Shown here: in pieces, positions 7,213-14,059 of the stretch | Position numbering within the stretch: position 1 is the stretch's first letter | Layout: each line of letters starts with the position of its first letter | Source: Bacteroidales bacterium | Lineage (GTDB): Bacteria > Bacteroidota > Bacteroidia > Bacteroidales > UBA932 | DNA length: 19,128 nucleotides | Direction of reading: 5' to 3' | NCBI GenBank assembly: GCA_016285215.1 | Contig: JAEEQI010000026.1 | Coordinates: 1-19,128, forward strand | Translations under genes and position numbers: made by a program | The notes under the pieces: model-generated | The model's database searches: none | What the model was told of the DNA's origin: nothing | The model's input: the letters and a program-made list of their open reading frames with translations, nothing else

Positions 7213-8199
7213 ATGTTCGAGCACTTTCGCTTGAACGTGGATAAGGGGCAGGAGCCGGTCCGGATAGACAAGTATATAGCCGATCATCAGGAAGACACCT
7301 CCCGCAACCGGGTACAGCAGGCCATCAAGCTGGGCTATGTACTTGTGAACGACAAGGTAGTCAAGGCCAACTATATCGTTCGGCCTTCAGACGTGGTCAA
7401 GTTCGTGATGCCTTACGAGCGCCGCGGAACTGAGATTCTTCCGGAAAACATTCCCCTGGACAAAGTCTATGAAGACGACGACGTGCTGGTGGTGAACAAG
7501 CCCGCCGGAATGGTGGTGCACCCCGGGCACGGCAACTACAACGGGACGCTGGTCAATGCTCTGGCCTATTACCTCCACCTCTCCCCCGATGTGGAGGACG
7601 AGCGGATGGGCGTTCTGGTGCACCGCATAGACAAAGACACCAGCGGTCTGCTGGTGATTGCCAAGAATCCTTCGGCCCAGCTCAATCTGGCCGACCAATT
7701 CTTTGTCCACTCCATTGACCGTATTTACACGGCGGTGGTGTGGGGCAACATTACCGAGGACGAAGGCACCATCGAGGGCACCATTGGCCGCGACCCCAAC
7801 GACCGCCTGCGCTTCCGCGTATACGACGACCCCGAGAAGGGAAAATGGGCCGTGACGCACTGGCGCGTGCTGGAGCGCTTTGGCTTCATCACCGTGGTGG
7901 AATGCCGCCTGGAAACGGGCCGAACGCACCAGATCCGCGTTCATATGTCGTCCATCGGCCATCCCCTCTTTAACGACGAAAGATACGGCGGGTCCGAGAT
8001 CCGCCAGGGCACCATCTATGCCAAATACAAGCAGTTTATCCAGAACTGCTTTGCCCTCTGCCCCCGGCAGGCTCTCCACGCCCGCACCCTGGGCTTCACC
8101 CATCCAAAAACAGGAGAGAGACTTCATTTCGAAGTCCCTCTCCCGGAAGATATGTCCGCCCTCATTGAAAAGTGGCGGAATTACATTCAAAGTAATTAG
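7213..8199 (+). CDS. rluD: RluA/RluD-family 23S rRNA pseudouridine synthase
   Basis: These enzymes isomerise specific uridines in 23S rRNA to pseudouridine; RluD acts on helix 69. With the start at 7213 the protein is 328 aa, the usual family length. It has an N-terminal S4 RNA-binding domain (about 16-62, RIDKYIADHQ onward), then the catalytic domain with HRIDKDTSGLLVIAK (137-151, catalytic Asp140) and the uridine-binding ETGRTHQIRVHMSSIGHP region (234-251). An upstream in-frame ATG at 7078 would add 45 residues encoded entirely by repeat hairpins, so it was rejected. The 3' end overlaps serS tail to tail by 4 bp. Assignment to RluD rather than another RluA-family member rests on the S4 domain and is not certain. 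Confidence 0.93.
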   Translation: MFEHFRLNVDKGQEPVRIDKYIADHQEDTSRNRVQQAIKLGYVLVNDKVVKANYIVRPSDVVKFVMPYERRGTEILPENIPLDKVYEDDDVLVVNKPAGMVVHPGHGNYNGTLVNALAYYLHLSPDVEDERMGVLVHRIDKDTSGLLVIAKNPSAQLNLADQFFVHSIDRIYTAVVWGNITEDEGTIEGTIGRDPNDRLRFRVYDDPEKGKWAVTHWRVLERFGFITVVECRLETGRTHQIRVHMSSIGHPLFNDERYGGSEIRQGTIYAKYKQFIQNCFALCPRQALHARTLGFTHPKTGERLHFEVPLPEDMSALIEKWRNYIQSN

Positions 8200-9467
8200 T
8201 CAATTCGGTCGAAACCAGTGTAAGGACGGAGGCAAGCGGGAATCTCGATGTATCCGTCTTTCTGGTTGTCTTCCAGCAGGGCGGCCACTACGCGGGGCAG
8301 GGCCAGGGAGCTGCCGTTGAGCGTGTGAGCCAGCTGCATCTTGCCGTCTTCGTCTTTGTAGCGGCACTTGAGGCGGTTGGCCTGGTAGCTCTCGAAGTTG
8401 GATACGGAGGAAATCTCCAGCCAGCGGCCCTGAGCAGCGCTCCAGAGCTCGAAGTCATAGGTGATGGCGCTGGTGAAGCTCATATCGCCGCCGCAGAGGC
8501 GAAGGATACGGTACTTCAGACCCAGCTCGTTGACCAGGCTCTCTACGTGGGCCACCATCTCGTCCAGGGCGGCGTAGCTGTTCTCGGGCTTCTCTACACG
8601 CACAATCTCCACCTTGTCAAACTGGTGCAGGCGGTTGAGACCGCGGACGTCCTTACCGTACGAACCGGCTTCACGGCGGAAGCAGGGAGTGTAAGCGGTA
8701 AGCTTCTGGGGGAACTGGTCTGCGCCCAGGATCACGTCACGGAAGATATTGGTAACGGGGACCTCGGCGGTGGGAACCATATAGAAATCGTCCAGGTTGG
8801 CGTGGTACATCTGGCCTTCCTTGTCGGGCAGCTGACCGGTACCGAAACCGGAAGCGGCATTGACCATCACGGGAGGCTCCACTTCCTTGTAGCCGGCAGC
8901 GGTATTGCGGTCCAGGAAGTAGTTGATGAGGGCGCGCTGGAGCTTGGCACCCTTACCTTTATATACAGGGAAACCGGCGCCGGTGATCTTTACACCCAGG
9001 TCGAAGTCAATGATGTCGTACTTCTTGGCCAGTTCCCAGTGCGGGAGGGCATTCTCGGGGAGCTGTACCTCGGGGCCGCCCATCTTCACCACCAGGTTGT
9101 CCTCGGCTCCCTTTCCTTCGGGAACGAGGTCGCAGGGGATGTTGGGAAGGAGTACCAGCTGGTTCTGCAGCTGCTCAATGGTATCATCGGCCTCCTTGAG
9201 AAGGGCGTTGGAGCGGTCCTTCAGGGTTCCTACCTCGGCCTTGGCGGCTTCGGCTTCGGCCTTTTTGCCTTCTTTCATCAGCTGGCCAATGGCGGCGGCG
9301 GCTTTCTTCTGCTCTGCCAGGAGGGCGTCGCTCTCGGTCTGGAGGGCCTTGCGCCTGTCGTCCAGGGCAATGACATTCTCTACAATGGCGCGGGCGTCAA
9401 AATTCTTGACTGCCAGCTTCTTGATAACAAACTCCGGATTTTCGCGGAGGAGTTTCAGTGTAAGCAT
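8196..9467 (-). CDS. serS: Seryl-tRNA synthetase
   Basis: SerS is a class II synthetase that charges tRNA-Ser and tRNA-Sec with serine in the cytoplasm. The 423-aa product is full length. Residues 1-105 form the long antiparallel coiled-coil arm that grips the tRNA variable loop, seen as a Lys/Glu/Ala-rich stretch. The catalytic core has the TAEVP serine-binding element (233-237), motif 2 around CFRREAGSYGKDVRG (262-276) and motif 3 NGSSLALPR (384-392). The start MLTLKLLRENPE is typical of the family. The stop overlaps the rluD stop within TTAG. The start lies only 19 nt after a strong hairpin downstream of rpmA, leaving no room for a promoter of its own between hairpin and start codon. Confidence 0.98.
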   Translation of the reverse strand: MLTLKLLRENPEFVIKKLAVKNFDARAIVENVIALDDRRKALQTESDALLAEQKKAAAAIGQLMKEGKKAEAEAAKAEVGTLKDRSNALLKEADDTIEQLQNQLVLLPNIPCDLVPEGKGAEDNLVVKMGGPEVQLPENALPHWELAKKYDIIDFDLGVKITGAGFPVYKGKGAKLQRALINYFLDRNTAAGYKEVEPPVMVNAASGFGTGQLPDKEGQMYHANLDDFYMVPTAEVPVTNIFRDVILGADQFPQKLTAYTPCFRREAGSYGKDVRGLNRLHQFDKVEIVRVEKPENSYAALDEMVAHVESLVNELGLKYRILRLCGGDMSFTSAITYDFELWSAAQGRWLEISSVSNFESYQANRLKCRYKDEDGKMQLAHTLNGSSLALPRVVAALLEDNQKDGYIEIPACLRPYTGFDRID

Positions 9468-9486
9468 ATACCTTAGTATTAATGAT

Positions 9487-9525
9487 AAAGGAGGACTGTC
9501 CCGCTTTGGGTACAGGTCCTCCTTT
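9487..9525 (-). terminator. Strong hairpin between rpmA and serS (terminator or attenuator)
   Basis: Arms AAAGGAGGAC (9487-9496) and GTCCTCCTTT (9516-9525) are perfectly complementary over 10 bp. The loop extends the stem with CCC/GGG and TGT/ACA pairs around one bulge. Only three Ts follow in the minus direction and four in the plus direction, so it may be leaky. Its position after rplU-rpmA and just before serS suggests that serS is expressed by readthrough. Confidence 0.6.
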
Positions 9526-9548
9526 TACAATCTTTTGTACCTTCGGGT

Positions 9549-9809
9549 TTAGTTCTCGAAAGGAACTACGGAAACGAAGGACTTGTCTTCACGCTTGCGG
9601 GTGAACTTCACGGTGCCGTCTACGAGAGCGTAGAGGGTGTGATCCTTACCCATACCCACGTTGAGACCAGGGTTGTGAACAGTACCGCGCTGACGCACGA
9701 TGATGTTGCCGGCCTTTACGACTTCCTCGCCGAACTTCTTGATACCAAGACGTTTGGAATGCGACTCACGACCGTTCTTAGAACTGGATTGACCTTTCTT
9801 GTGTGCCAT
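9549..9809 (-). CDS. rpmA: 50S ribosomal protein L27
   Basis: L27 reaches into the peptidyl-transferase centre of the large subunit. The 86-aa product begins [20 protein letters not shown], followed by LGIKKFG, the classic L27 signature. The N-terminus directly precedes AHKKG, with no Firmicutes-type cleavable extension. It lies 21 nt downstream of rplU in the usual L21-L27 pair. The obg gene that often follows in other phyla is absent; serS follows instead. Confidence 0.99.
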   Translation of the reverse strand: MAHKKGQSSSKNGRESHSKRLGIKKFGEEVVKAGNIIVRQRGTVHNPGLNVGMGKDHTLYALVDGTVKFTRKREDKSFVSVVPFEN

Positions 9810-9830
9810 AATCTTTCAGTCTTTAAAAAG

Positions 9831-10142
9831 TTAAGCGATAGCGTCGATGTGGATCTTGGTGAGCTTCTGGCGATGGCCATTCAGCGTCTGGAAACCCTTG
9901 CGACGAATTTTCTTGAATACGAGCACTTTCTTGGCTTTGGCGTCATCGTCTACGACGGTGGCGGTAACCTTGGCTCCCTTCACATAAGGAGTACCGACCT
10001 TTACTTTGCCCTCATTGTCTACGAGGAGCACTTTGTCGAACTCTACGGACTCTCCGTTCTTGGCGGTAAGGCGGTTTACGAAGATGTCCATTCCAGCTTC
10101 TACTTTGAACTGCTGGCTTGCAATGTCAACGATTGCGAACAT
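9831..10142 (-). CDS. rplU: 50S ribosomal protein L21
   Basis: L21 is a 23S rRNA-binding large-subunit protein. The 103-aa product has the family's opening MFAIVDIASQQFKVEAG and C-terminal KKVLVFKKIRRKGFQTLNGHRQKLTKIHIDAI-type rRNA-binding region (71-102, split here only for description). Length and pattern are normal. It is the first gene of the rplU-rpmA unit and is driven by a near-consensus promoter at 10234-10264. A leader of roughly 88 nt containing a stable hairpin precedes the start. Confidence 0.99.
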   Translation of the reverse strand: MFAIVDIASQQFKVEAGMDIFVNRLTAKNGESVEFDKVLLVDNEGKVKVGTPYVKGAKVTATVVDDDAKAKKVLVFKKIRRKGFQTLNGHRQKLTKIHIDAIA

Positions 10143-10230
10143 TTGTAAAACTTGTTTAAAGTTTCGACCGTAAGCGTCTGCCTTCCCGGCAGATCTTGAT
10201 AGAGCTCAGCGGCCATCTCAAAAATTGGGA
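10143..10230 (-). promoter_or_regulatory. rplU 5' leader with stable hairpin
   Basis: The transcript from the 10234-10241 promoter should carry about 88 nt before the L21 start. It contains TCTGCC-GGGAA-GGCAGA (arms at 10188-10193 and 10177-10182), extendable by nearby AAG/CTT pairing. Ribosomal-protein leaders often bind their own product. Here only position and hairpin support that idea. Confidence 0.45.
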
Positions 10231-10233
10231 CTG

Positions 10234-10264
10234 CAAAGATACGGATTTTTCCGTGAAAACCAAA
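10234..10264 (-). promoter_or_regulatory. rplU promoter, near-perfect Bacteroidota consensus
   Basis: On the minus strand TTTG (10264-10261) is followed after exactly 19 nt by TATCTTTG (10241-10234), matching the phylum's primary-sigma consensus TTTG-N19-TAnnTTTG. Such a strong promoter suits a ribosomal-protein unit. Confidence 0.8.
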
Positions 10265-10283
10265 TTTTTCCCTCAAAATTGCG

Positions 10284-10291
10284 TACCTTTG
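10284..10291 (+). promoter_or_regulatory. -7 promoter box for ruvC
   Basis: TACCTTTG matches TAnnTTTG and ends 7 nt before the ruvC ATG (10299), predicting a leader of about 4 nt. It lies back to back with the rplU promoter. No TTG is found at the ideal -33 position. Confidence 0.55.
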
Positions 10292-10298
10292 CTTTGCT

Positions 10299-10856
10299 AT
10301 GGAGAAAGAGCGCATCATTTTGGGCATAGACCCTGGCACCCAGCTACTTGGCTTTGGTATCATCCGCGTCTTGGGCAAGAAGGCCCAGTACGTGGATATG
10401 GGCGTTCTGGACCTCCGCAAAGAGAAGGACGCGTACGTAAAGCTCAAGGCCATCTACGAGTGCATCTCCGAGGTATGCAAAAGCTACCATCCCACCGAGC
10501 TGGCCATCGAGAGCCCCTTCTACGGAAAGAACGCGCAGGTTGTCCTTAAACTCGGGCGCGCGCAAGGGGCCGCTATGATTGCCGCCCTGGAATACGGCGT
10601 AGAATCCGTGACGGAATACGCCCCCCGTAAGGCCAAGGAAGCCATTGTGGGCAACGGTGCCGCCTCCAAGGAGCAGGTGCAGATGATGCTGGAGAAAACC
10701 CTGCAGGTCAAGCTGGAAAGCCGCCACCTGGATGCAACGGATGCCCTGGCCATAGCCCTCTGCCATTTCTACGAAACGTCTTCTCCGCTCAAGGCCGCCA
10801 AAGGCAAAGGCGGCTGGGAACAGTTCATAAAAGACCATCCCGACAGAATTTCTTAA
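10299..10856 (+). CDS. ruvC: Crossover junction endodeoxyribonuclease RuvC
   Basis: RuvC is the dimeric resolvase that cuts Holliday junctions during recombination and repair, working with RuvAB. The 185-aa product has the RNase H-like fold signature. The four acidic catalytic residues are visible: Asp11 in GIDPGT, Glu71 in AIESPFYGKN, and Asp145 and Asp148 in HLDATDALAIA. The length is normal, with a short C-terminal Lys/Gly-rich tail. It is divergent from rplU. The first barrel gene follows 60 nt downstream with no clear terminator between, so some readthrough is possible. Confidence 0.98.
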   Translation: MEKERIILGIDPGTQLLGFGIIRVLGKKAQYVDMGVLDLRKEKDAYVKLKAIYECISEVCKSYHPTELAIESPFYGKNAQVVLKLGRAQGAAMIAALEYGVESVTEYAPRKAKEAIVGNGAASKEQVQMMLEKTLQVKLESRHLDATDALAIALCHFYETSSPLKAAKGKGGWEQFIKDHPDRIS

Positions 10857-10916
10857 ATTTTTATTAAACTTTTCACAGGCACGTGTGTCTAAAAGAGTGT
10901 TTGTGAGAAAAAGTTT

Positions 10917-13900
10917 ATGGTTAAGAAATTGCTGCTGGCCCTTGCAGGCCTCTTCATCGCACTCACGTTGAGCGCTCAGAATCACAAGATTACCCTTCAA
11001 TTGCAGGATGCATCCACCGGTGAAGCCGTAGGTTTTGCCACGGTCTCCGTGACCCCCGCCAAGGGACAGGCCAAGTACACCCTGACCGGAAGTGACGGTA
11101 AAGCCACCATCGAAAAGGTGCGCGCCGGCGTTTACACCCTCAAGGCCGAACTCCTGGGCTACAAGCCCTACGAGAAGGTCGTGGATCTGAAGGCCGATGC
11201 CAACCTGGGCATCATCAAGATGGAACTGGACCAGGAAGTCCTGGACGCCGCTTCCGTGAGCGCCGTGGGTAACCCCATCATCATCAAGAAAGACACGGTA
11301 GAGTACAATGCCTCCTCCTTCAAAATCTCCGACGACAATATGCTCGTAGACCTCCTGAAGAAGCTCCCGGGCATTGAAGTGGGAGAAGACGGCAGCATCA
11401 CCTCCAACGGTGAAACCATCTCCAAAATCACCATCGACGGCAAGACCTTCTTCCTGGACGACCCTCAGCTGGCTTCCAGCAACCTCCCCGCCAAGCTCGT
11501 GGAGAAAGTGAAGGTAATCAAGAAGAAGAGTGAGCAGGCCGAATTCACCGGCATCGACGACGGCAACGACGAAACCATCATCGACCTCACCGTGCAGAAG
11601 AGTATGATGAACGGCGTATTCGGTAACCTCACCGCCGGCGCCGGACACGATGTCCCTTCGGCCAATAATTCCCTCAACGACTGGCGCTTTACCGGTAACG
11701 GTATGGTGGGCCGCTTTGCCAGCGATTCCCAGATCAGCGTGATTGCCAACGGTAACAACGGTGCCGGCGGCATGGGCTTCAGCAACTTCTCCGGCAATAT
11801 GATGAGCGCCATGATGGGCGGCATGGGTGGCCGTGGCGGCGGTATGGGCGGCTTTGGCGGATTCGGCGGATTCGGCGGCGGCTCCGGCATCACCACCTCC
11901 TGGATGGGCGGTGTCAACGCCTCCCTGGACCTGCTGGACAACAAGATGGAATTTGCCTCCAACTATACCTACAACGGTTCCAACTCCACCACCCTGCAGG
12001 ACTCCTACAAGGAGACCTACCAGGCCGACGGTACCAGCCTCATCTCAGAGACCAACTCCAGCAATCTGCAGAGCACTTACGGACACCGCGTGGGTCTTCG
12101 CATTGACCACAAGTTCTCCGACAACACCTCCCTGATGATCCAGCCCCAGTTCAGCTTTGGCGGCGGCAACTACCTGCAGCAGTCGGTCTTTGACACCTGG
12201 AAGAATGTGATGGACGAGGCCAACCTTACCAACAACGGTTACACCAACAACAGCGGCAAGAACAAGAACCTGCAGGCCAACGGCCGCGCCCTGTTCCGCC
12301 AGCGTCTGGGTATGCCTGGTAGAACCCTCTCCCTCAATGTGGACTGGAACATCTCCAACAACCGTATGGACGGTTACAACCAGTCCCTCACCAATACCTA
12401 CCTGGGAGGTATTATGAACACCACGCTGGTGAACCAGCGCATTGACCAGACCACCAAGCAGCGCAGTTTGGGTGCCCGTCTGGTATACACCGAGCCTCTG
12501 GGCAACAACTTCTATCTGGAAGGCAGCTATCAGGTCAACTGGTCCTACAATACCACTGAGAAGTTGGTTTACAACAGCGGCGAGCCCTATGACTATTATG
12601 CCACGCAGCCGTTTGCCATCAACGATCTCTTTATGAAATACAAGACGGATGATGAGACGTATGATGCCACTTACAGCAACAGCGTTGTCAACCGCAACCT
12701 CAACCAGAACATTGGCGTAGCCTTTATGTACCAGGACAACGGCCTGCGGGCACAGCTGGGTGCTTCGGCCATTCCTACCAACCAGTACAACCTCACCAAC
12801 GGCAAGGAATACGATCCCGGCACCATCTGGAACTTTGCTCCCCGCGCCATGCTGTTCTACGACTTCACCGACAATGCCAACATCCGTCTGTTCTATAACG
12901 GCCGAAGCGGTCAGCCTTCTACCAGCCAGCTCAACCCGGTACTGGATAACTCCAACCCGCTGTCCCTGAGCCTGGGTAACCCTTACCTGACGCCGTACTT
13001 CAACCACAATGTGCGTACGGAACTGGAATTCTCCAACCGGGCCACGTTCTTCACCGCCCGCCTCAACCTGAGCGGGGGCGTGAACCAGAACCCCATCACC
13101 AACGCCAACTGGTACGATGTAGGCGGCCGTCAGTATTCCTTCCCCGTGAACGGCAAGAATACTTACAATACCAGCGCCTCCATTATGGTGAACGCCCCCA
13201 TTGCCAAGTCCAACTTCTCCATATCCAACACCCTCAATGCCAGCTACAGTATGACCAGCAGCTTCATTGGAGCCACCTCGCTGGATATGACAGGCTTCTT
13301 CAAGGAAGACGGCAACTTTGACTACGAGAAGTTCCACCAGTACTACTTTGAGGACAATACGAGCAAGTGGGCCACAGACTTCCTGGCCAACGAGACCCGC
13401 TCCCTCAACCTCACCGAGAACTTCCGCGCCACCTACCGTTCGGACTATGTGGAATTCCAAGTAGGCGCCCGCACCACCGTCCGCAAGCCCTGGTACACCG
13501 TGCAGGCTCAGACGGCGGCCACCTGGAACAACGCTGTAAGCGGCAGCTTCTCCTGGACCATTGGCACCAGCGGCTGGGAAATCCGGACCGACGCCAACTA
13601 CAGATGGTACAACGGTTACACCACCAGCCAGCCCTCTGAGTTTGTATGGAACGCTTCCATTTCCAAGCAGATCCTCCGCAAGCAGGCTACCATTGCCCTG
13701 CGAGCCAACGACATCCTGGGCCAGTCCCGTGCACAGAACATTGCCATCACGGACAACTACTACCAGGAGACCCGTAACAACACCATAGGACGGTATATTA
13801 TGCTCACCTTTACCTGGCGATTCGGCACCTTCGGTGGTAACCGCCGGGGTAATTTCCGTCCCGGCGCCGGCGGTCCGCCTATGATGGGTGGCGGCTTTGG

Positions 13901-13928
13901 CGGCGGCTTCGGCGGCGGTCGTCCCTAA
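10917..13928 (+). CDS. Outer-membrane beta-barrel protein, TonB-receptor-like, paralog A
   Basis: The 1003-aa product has a Sec signal peptide (cleavage likely after LSA at 20). A carboxypeptidase-regulatory-like beta-sandwich follows (about 24-105), then a plug-like region (about 110-240) containing DTVEYNASSFKISDDNM and DGKTFFLDDP, then a long barrel rich in aromatic and Asn/Thr strands ending with MLTFTWRFG near 970. This is the layout of the OMP_b-brl_3-type outer-membrane proteins of Bacteroidota. I see no obvious TonB box and no SusD partner, so active transport is unproven. Two Gly-rich stretches stand out: 300-324 between plug and barrel, and a C-terminal tail after the last strand (GGGFGGGFGGG). 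The ligand is unknown. The adjacent paralog is 84% identical over residues 1-240. Confidence 0.85.
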   Translation: MVKKLLLALAGLFIALTLSAQNHKITLQLQDASTGEAVGFATVSVTPAKGQAKYTLTGSDGKATIEKVRAGVYTLKAELLGYKPYEKVVDLKADANLGIIKMELDQEVLDAASVSAVGNPIIIKKDTVEYNASSFKISDDNMLVDLLKKLPGIEVGEDGSITSNGETISKITIDGKTFFLDDPQLASSNLPAKLVEKVKVIKKKSEQAEFTGIDDGNDETIIDLTVQKSMMNGVFGNLTAGAGHDVPSANNSLNDWRFTGNGMVGRFASDSQISVIANGNNGAGGMGFSNFSGNMMSAMMGGMGGRGGGMGGFGGFGGFGGGSGITTSWMGGVNASLDLLDNKMEFASNYTYNGSNSTTLQDSYKETYQADGTSLISETNSSNLQSTYGHRVGLRIDHKFSDNTSLMIQPQFSFGGGNYLQQSVFDTWKNVMDEANLTNNGYTNNSGKNKNLQANGRALFRQRLGMPGRTLSLNVDWNISNNRMDGYNQSLTNTYLGGIMNTTLVNQRIDQTTKQRSLGARLVYTEPLGNNFYLEGSYQVNWSYNTTEKLVYNSGEPYDYYATQPFAINDLFMKYKTDDETYDATYSNSVVNRNLNQNIGVAFMYQDNGLRAQLGASAIPTNQYNLTNGKEYDPGTIWNFAPRAMLFYDFTDNANIRLFYNGRSGQPSTSQLNPVLDNSNPLSLSLGNPYLTPYFNHNVRTELEFSNRATFFTARLNLSGGVNQNPITNANWYDVGGRQYSFPVNGKNTYNTSASIMVNAPIAKSNFSISNTLNASYSMTSSFIGATSLDMTGFFKEDGNFDYEKFHQYYFEDNTSKWATDFLANETRSLNLTENFRATYRSDYVEFQVGARTTVRKPWYTVQAQTAATWNNAVSGSFSWTIGTSGWEIRTDANYRWYNGYTTSQPSEFVWNASISKQILRKQATIALRANDILGQSRAQNIAITDNYYQETRNNTIGRYIMLTFTWRFGTFGGNRRGNFRPGAGGPPMMGGGFGGGFGGGRP

Positions 13929-13942
13929 TTGAAAAATCCATA

Positions 13943-13971
13943 CGGTCGGACCCGGTTAAAGGGCCCGACCG
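13943..13971 (+). terminator. Hairpin after paralog A
   Basis: CGGTCGGACCC (13943-13953) pairs with GGGCCCGACCG (13961-13971) with one mismatch, around the loop GGTTAAA. No T-tract follows, so termination may be imperfect. The right arm ends 1 nt before the TTG of the next promoter. Confidence 0.55.
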
Positions 13972-13972
13972 C

Positions 13973-14003
13973 TTGCGTATATCCGCTTAAAGTTGTATCT
14001 TTG
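13973..14003 (+). promoter_or_regulatory. Promoter for paralog B
   Basis: TTG (13973-13975), 20 nt, then TATCTTTG (13996-14003) fits the Bacteroidota promoter consensus. It gives paralog B its own transcription with a leader of about 50 nt. Confidence 0.7.
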
Positions 14004-14011
14004 CGGACTTT

Positions 14012-14047
14012 ATGAAAGAAGCCACCTGCCAATTGTGGCACAGTTAG
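14012..14047 (+). promoter_or_regulatory. Leader of paralog B: short upstream frame and start-proximal hairpin
   Basis: The leader contains an 11-codon frame MKEATCQLWHS (ATG 14012, TAG 14045-14047). A small hairpin, TAGTT-AAGC-AACTA (14045-14058), ends 1 nt before the main ATG. The stop codon of the small frame lies in the hairpin's left arm. Whether the frame is translated is unknown; chance occurrence is quite possible. Confidence 0.25.
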
Positions 14048-14059
14048 TTAAGCAACTAT

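Noticed and set aside
6198..7287. Minus-strand frames containing ILSEAKNL and HSERSEES peptides
   Set aside because: These peptides are a well-known by-product of a dispersed DNA repeat, and the frames run antisense to the PASTA gene or cover the hairpin spacer.
8325..9476. Long plus-strand frame opposite serS
   Set aside because: Shadow frame; serS is unmistakable and full length on the other strand.
10866..10916. Imperfect inverted repeat before paralog A (AAACTTTTCAC and GTGAGAAAAAGTTT)
   Set aside because: The arms are AT-rich with a 2-3 nt offset, so chance is likely; no clear promoter box could be tied to it.
11814..11888. Repeats in paralog A as a CRISPR-like or VNTR locus
   Set aside because: The units are 9 bp, in frame and coding for Gly-rich residues; there are no spacers.
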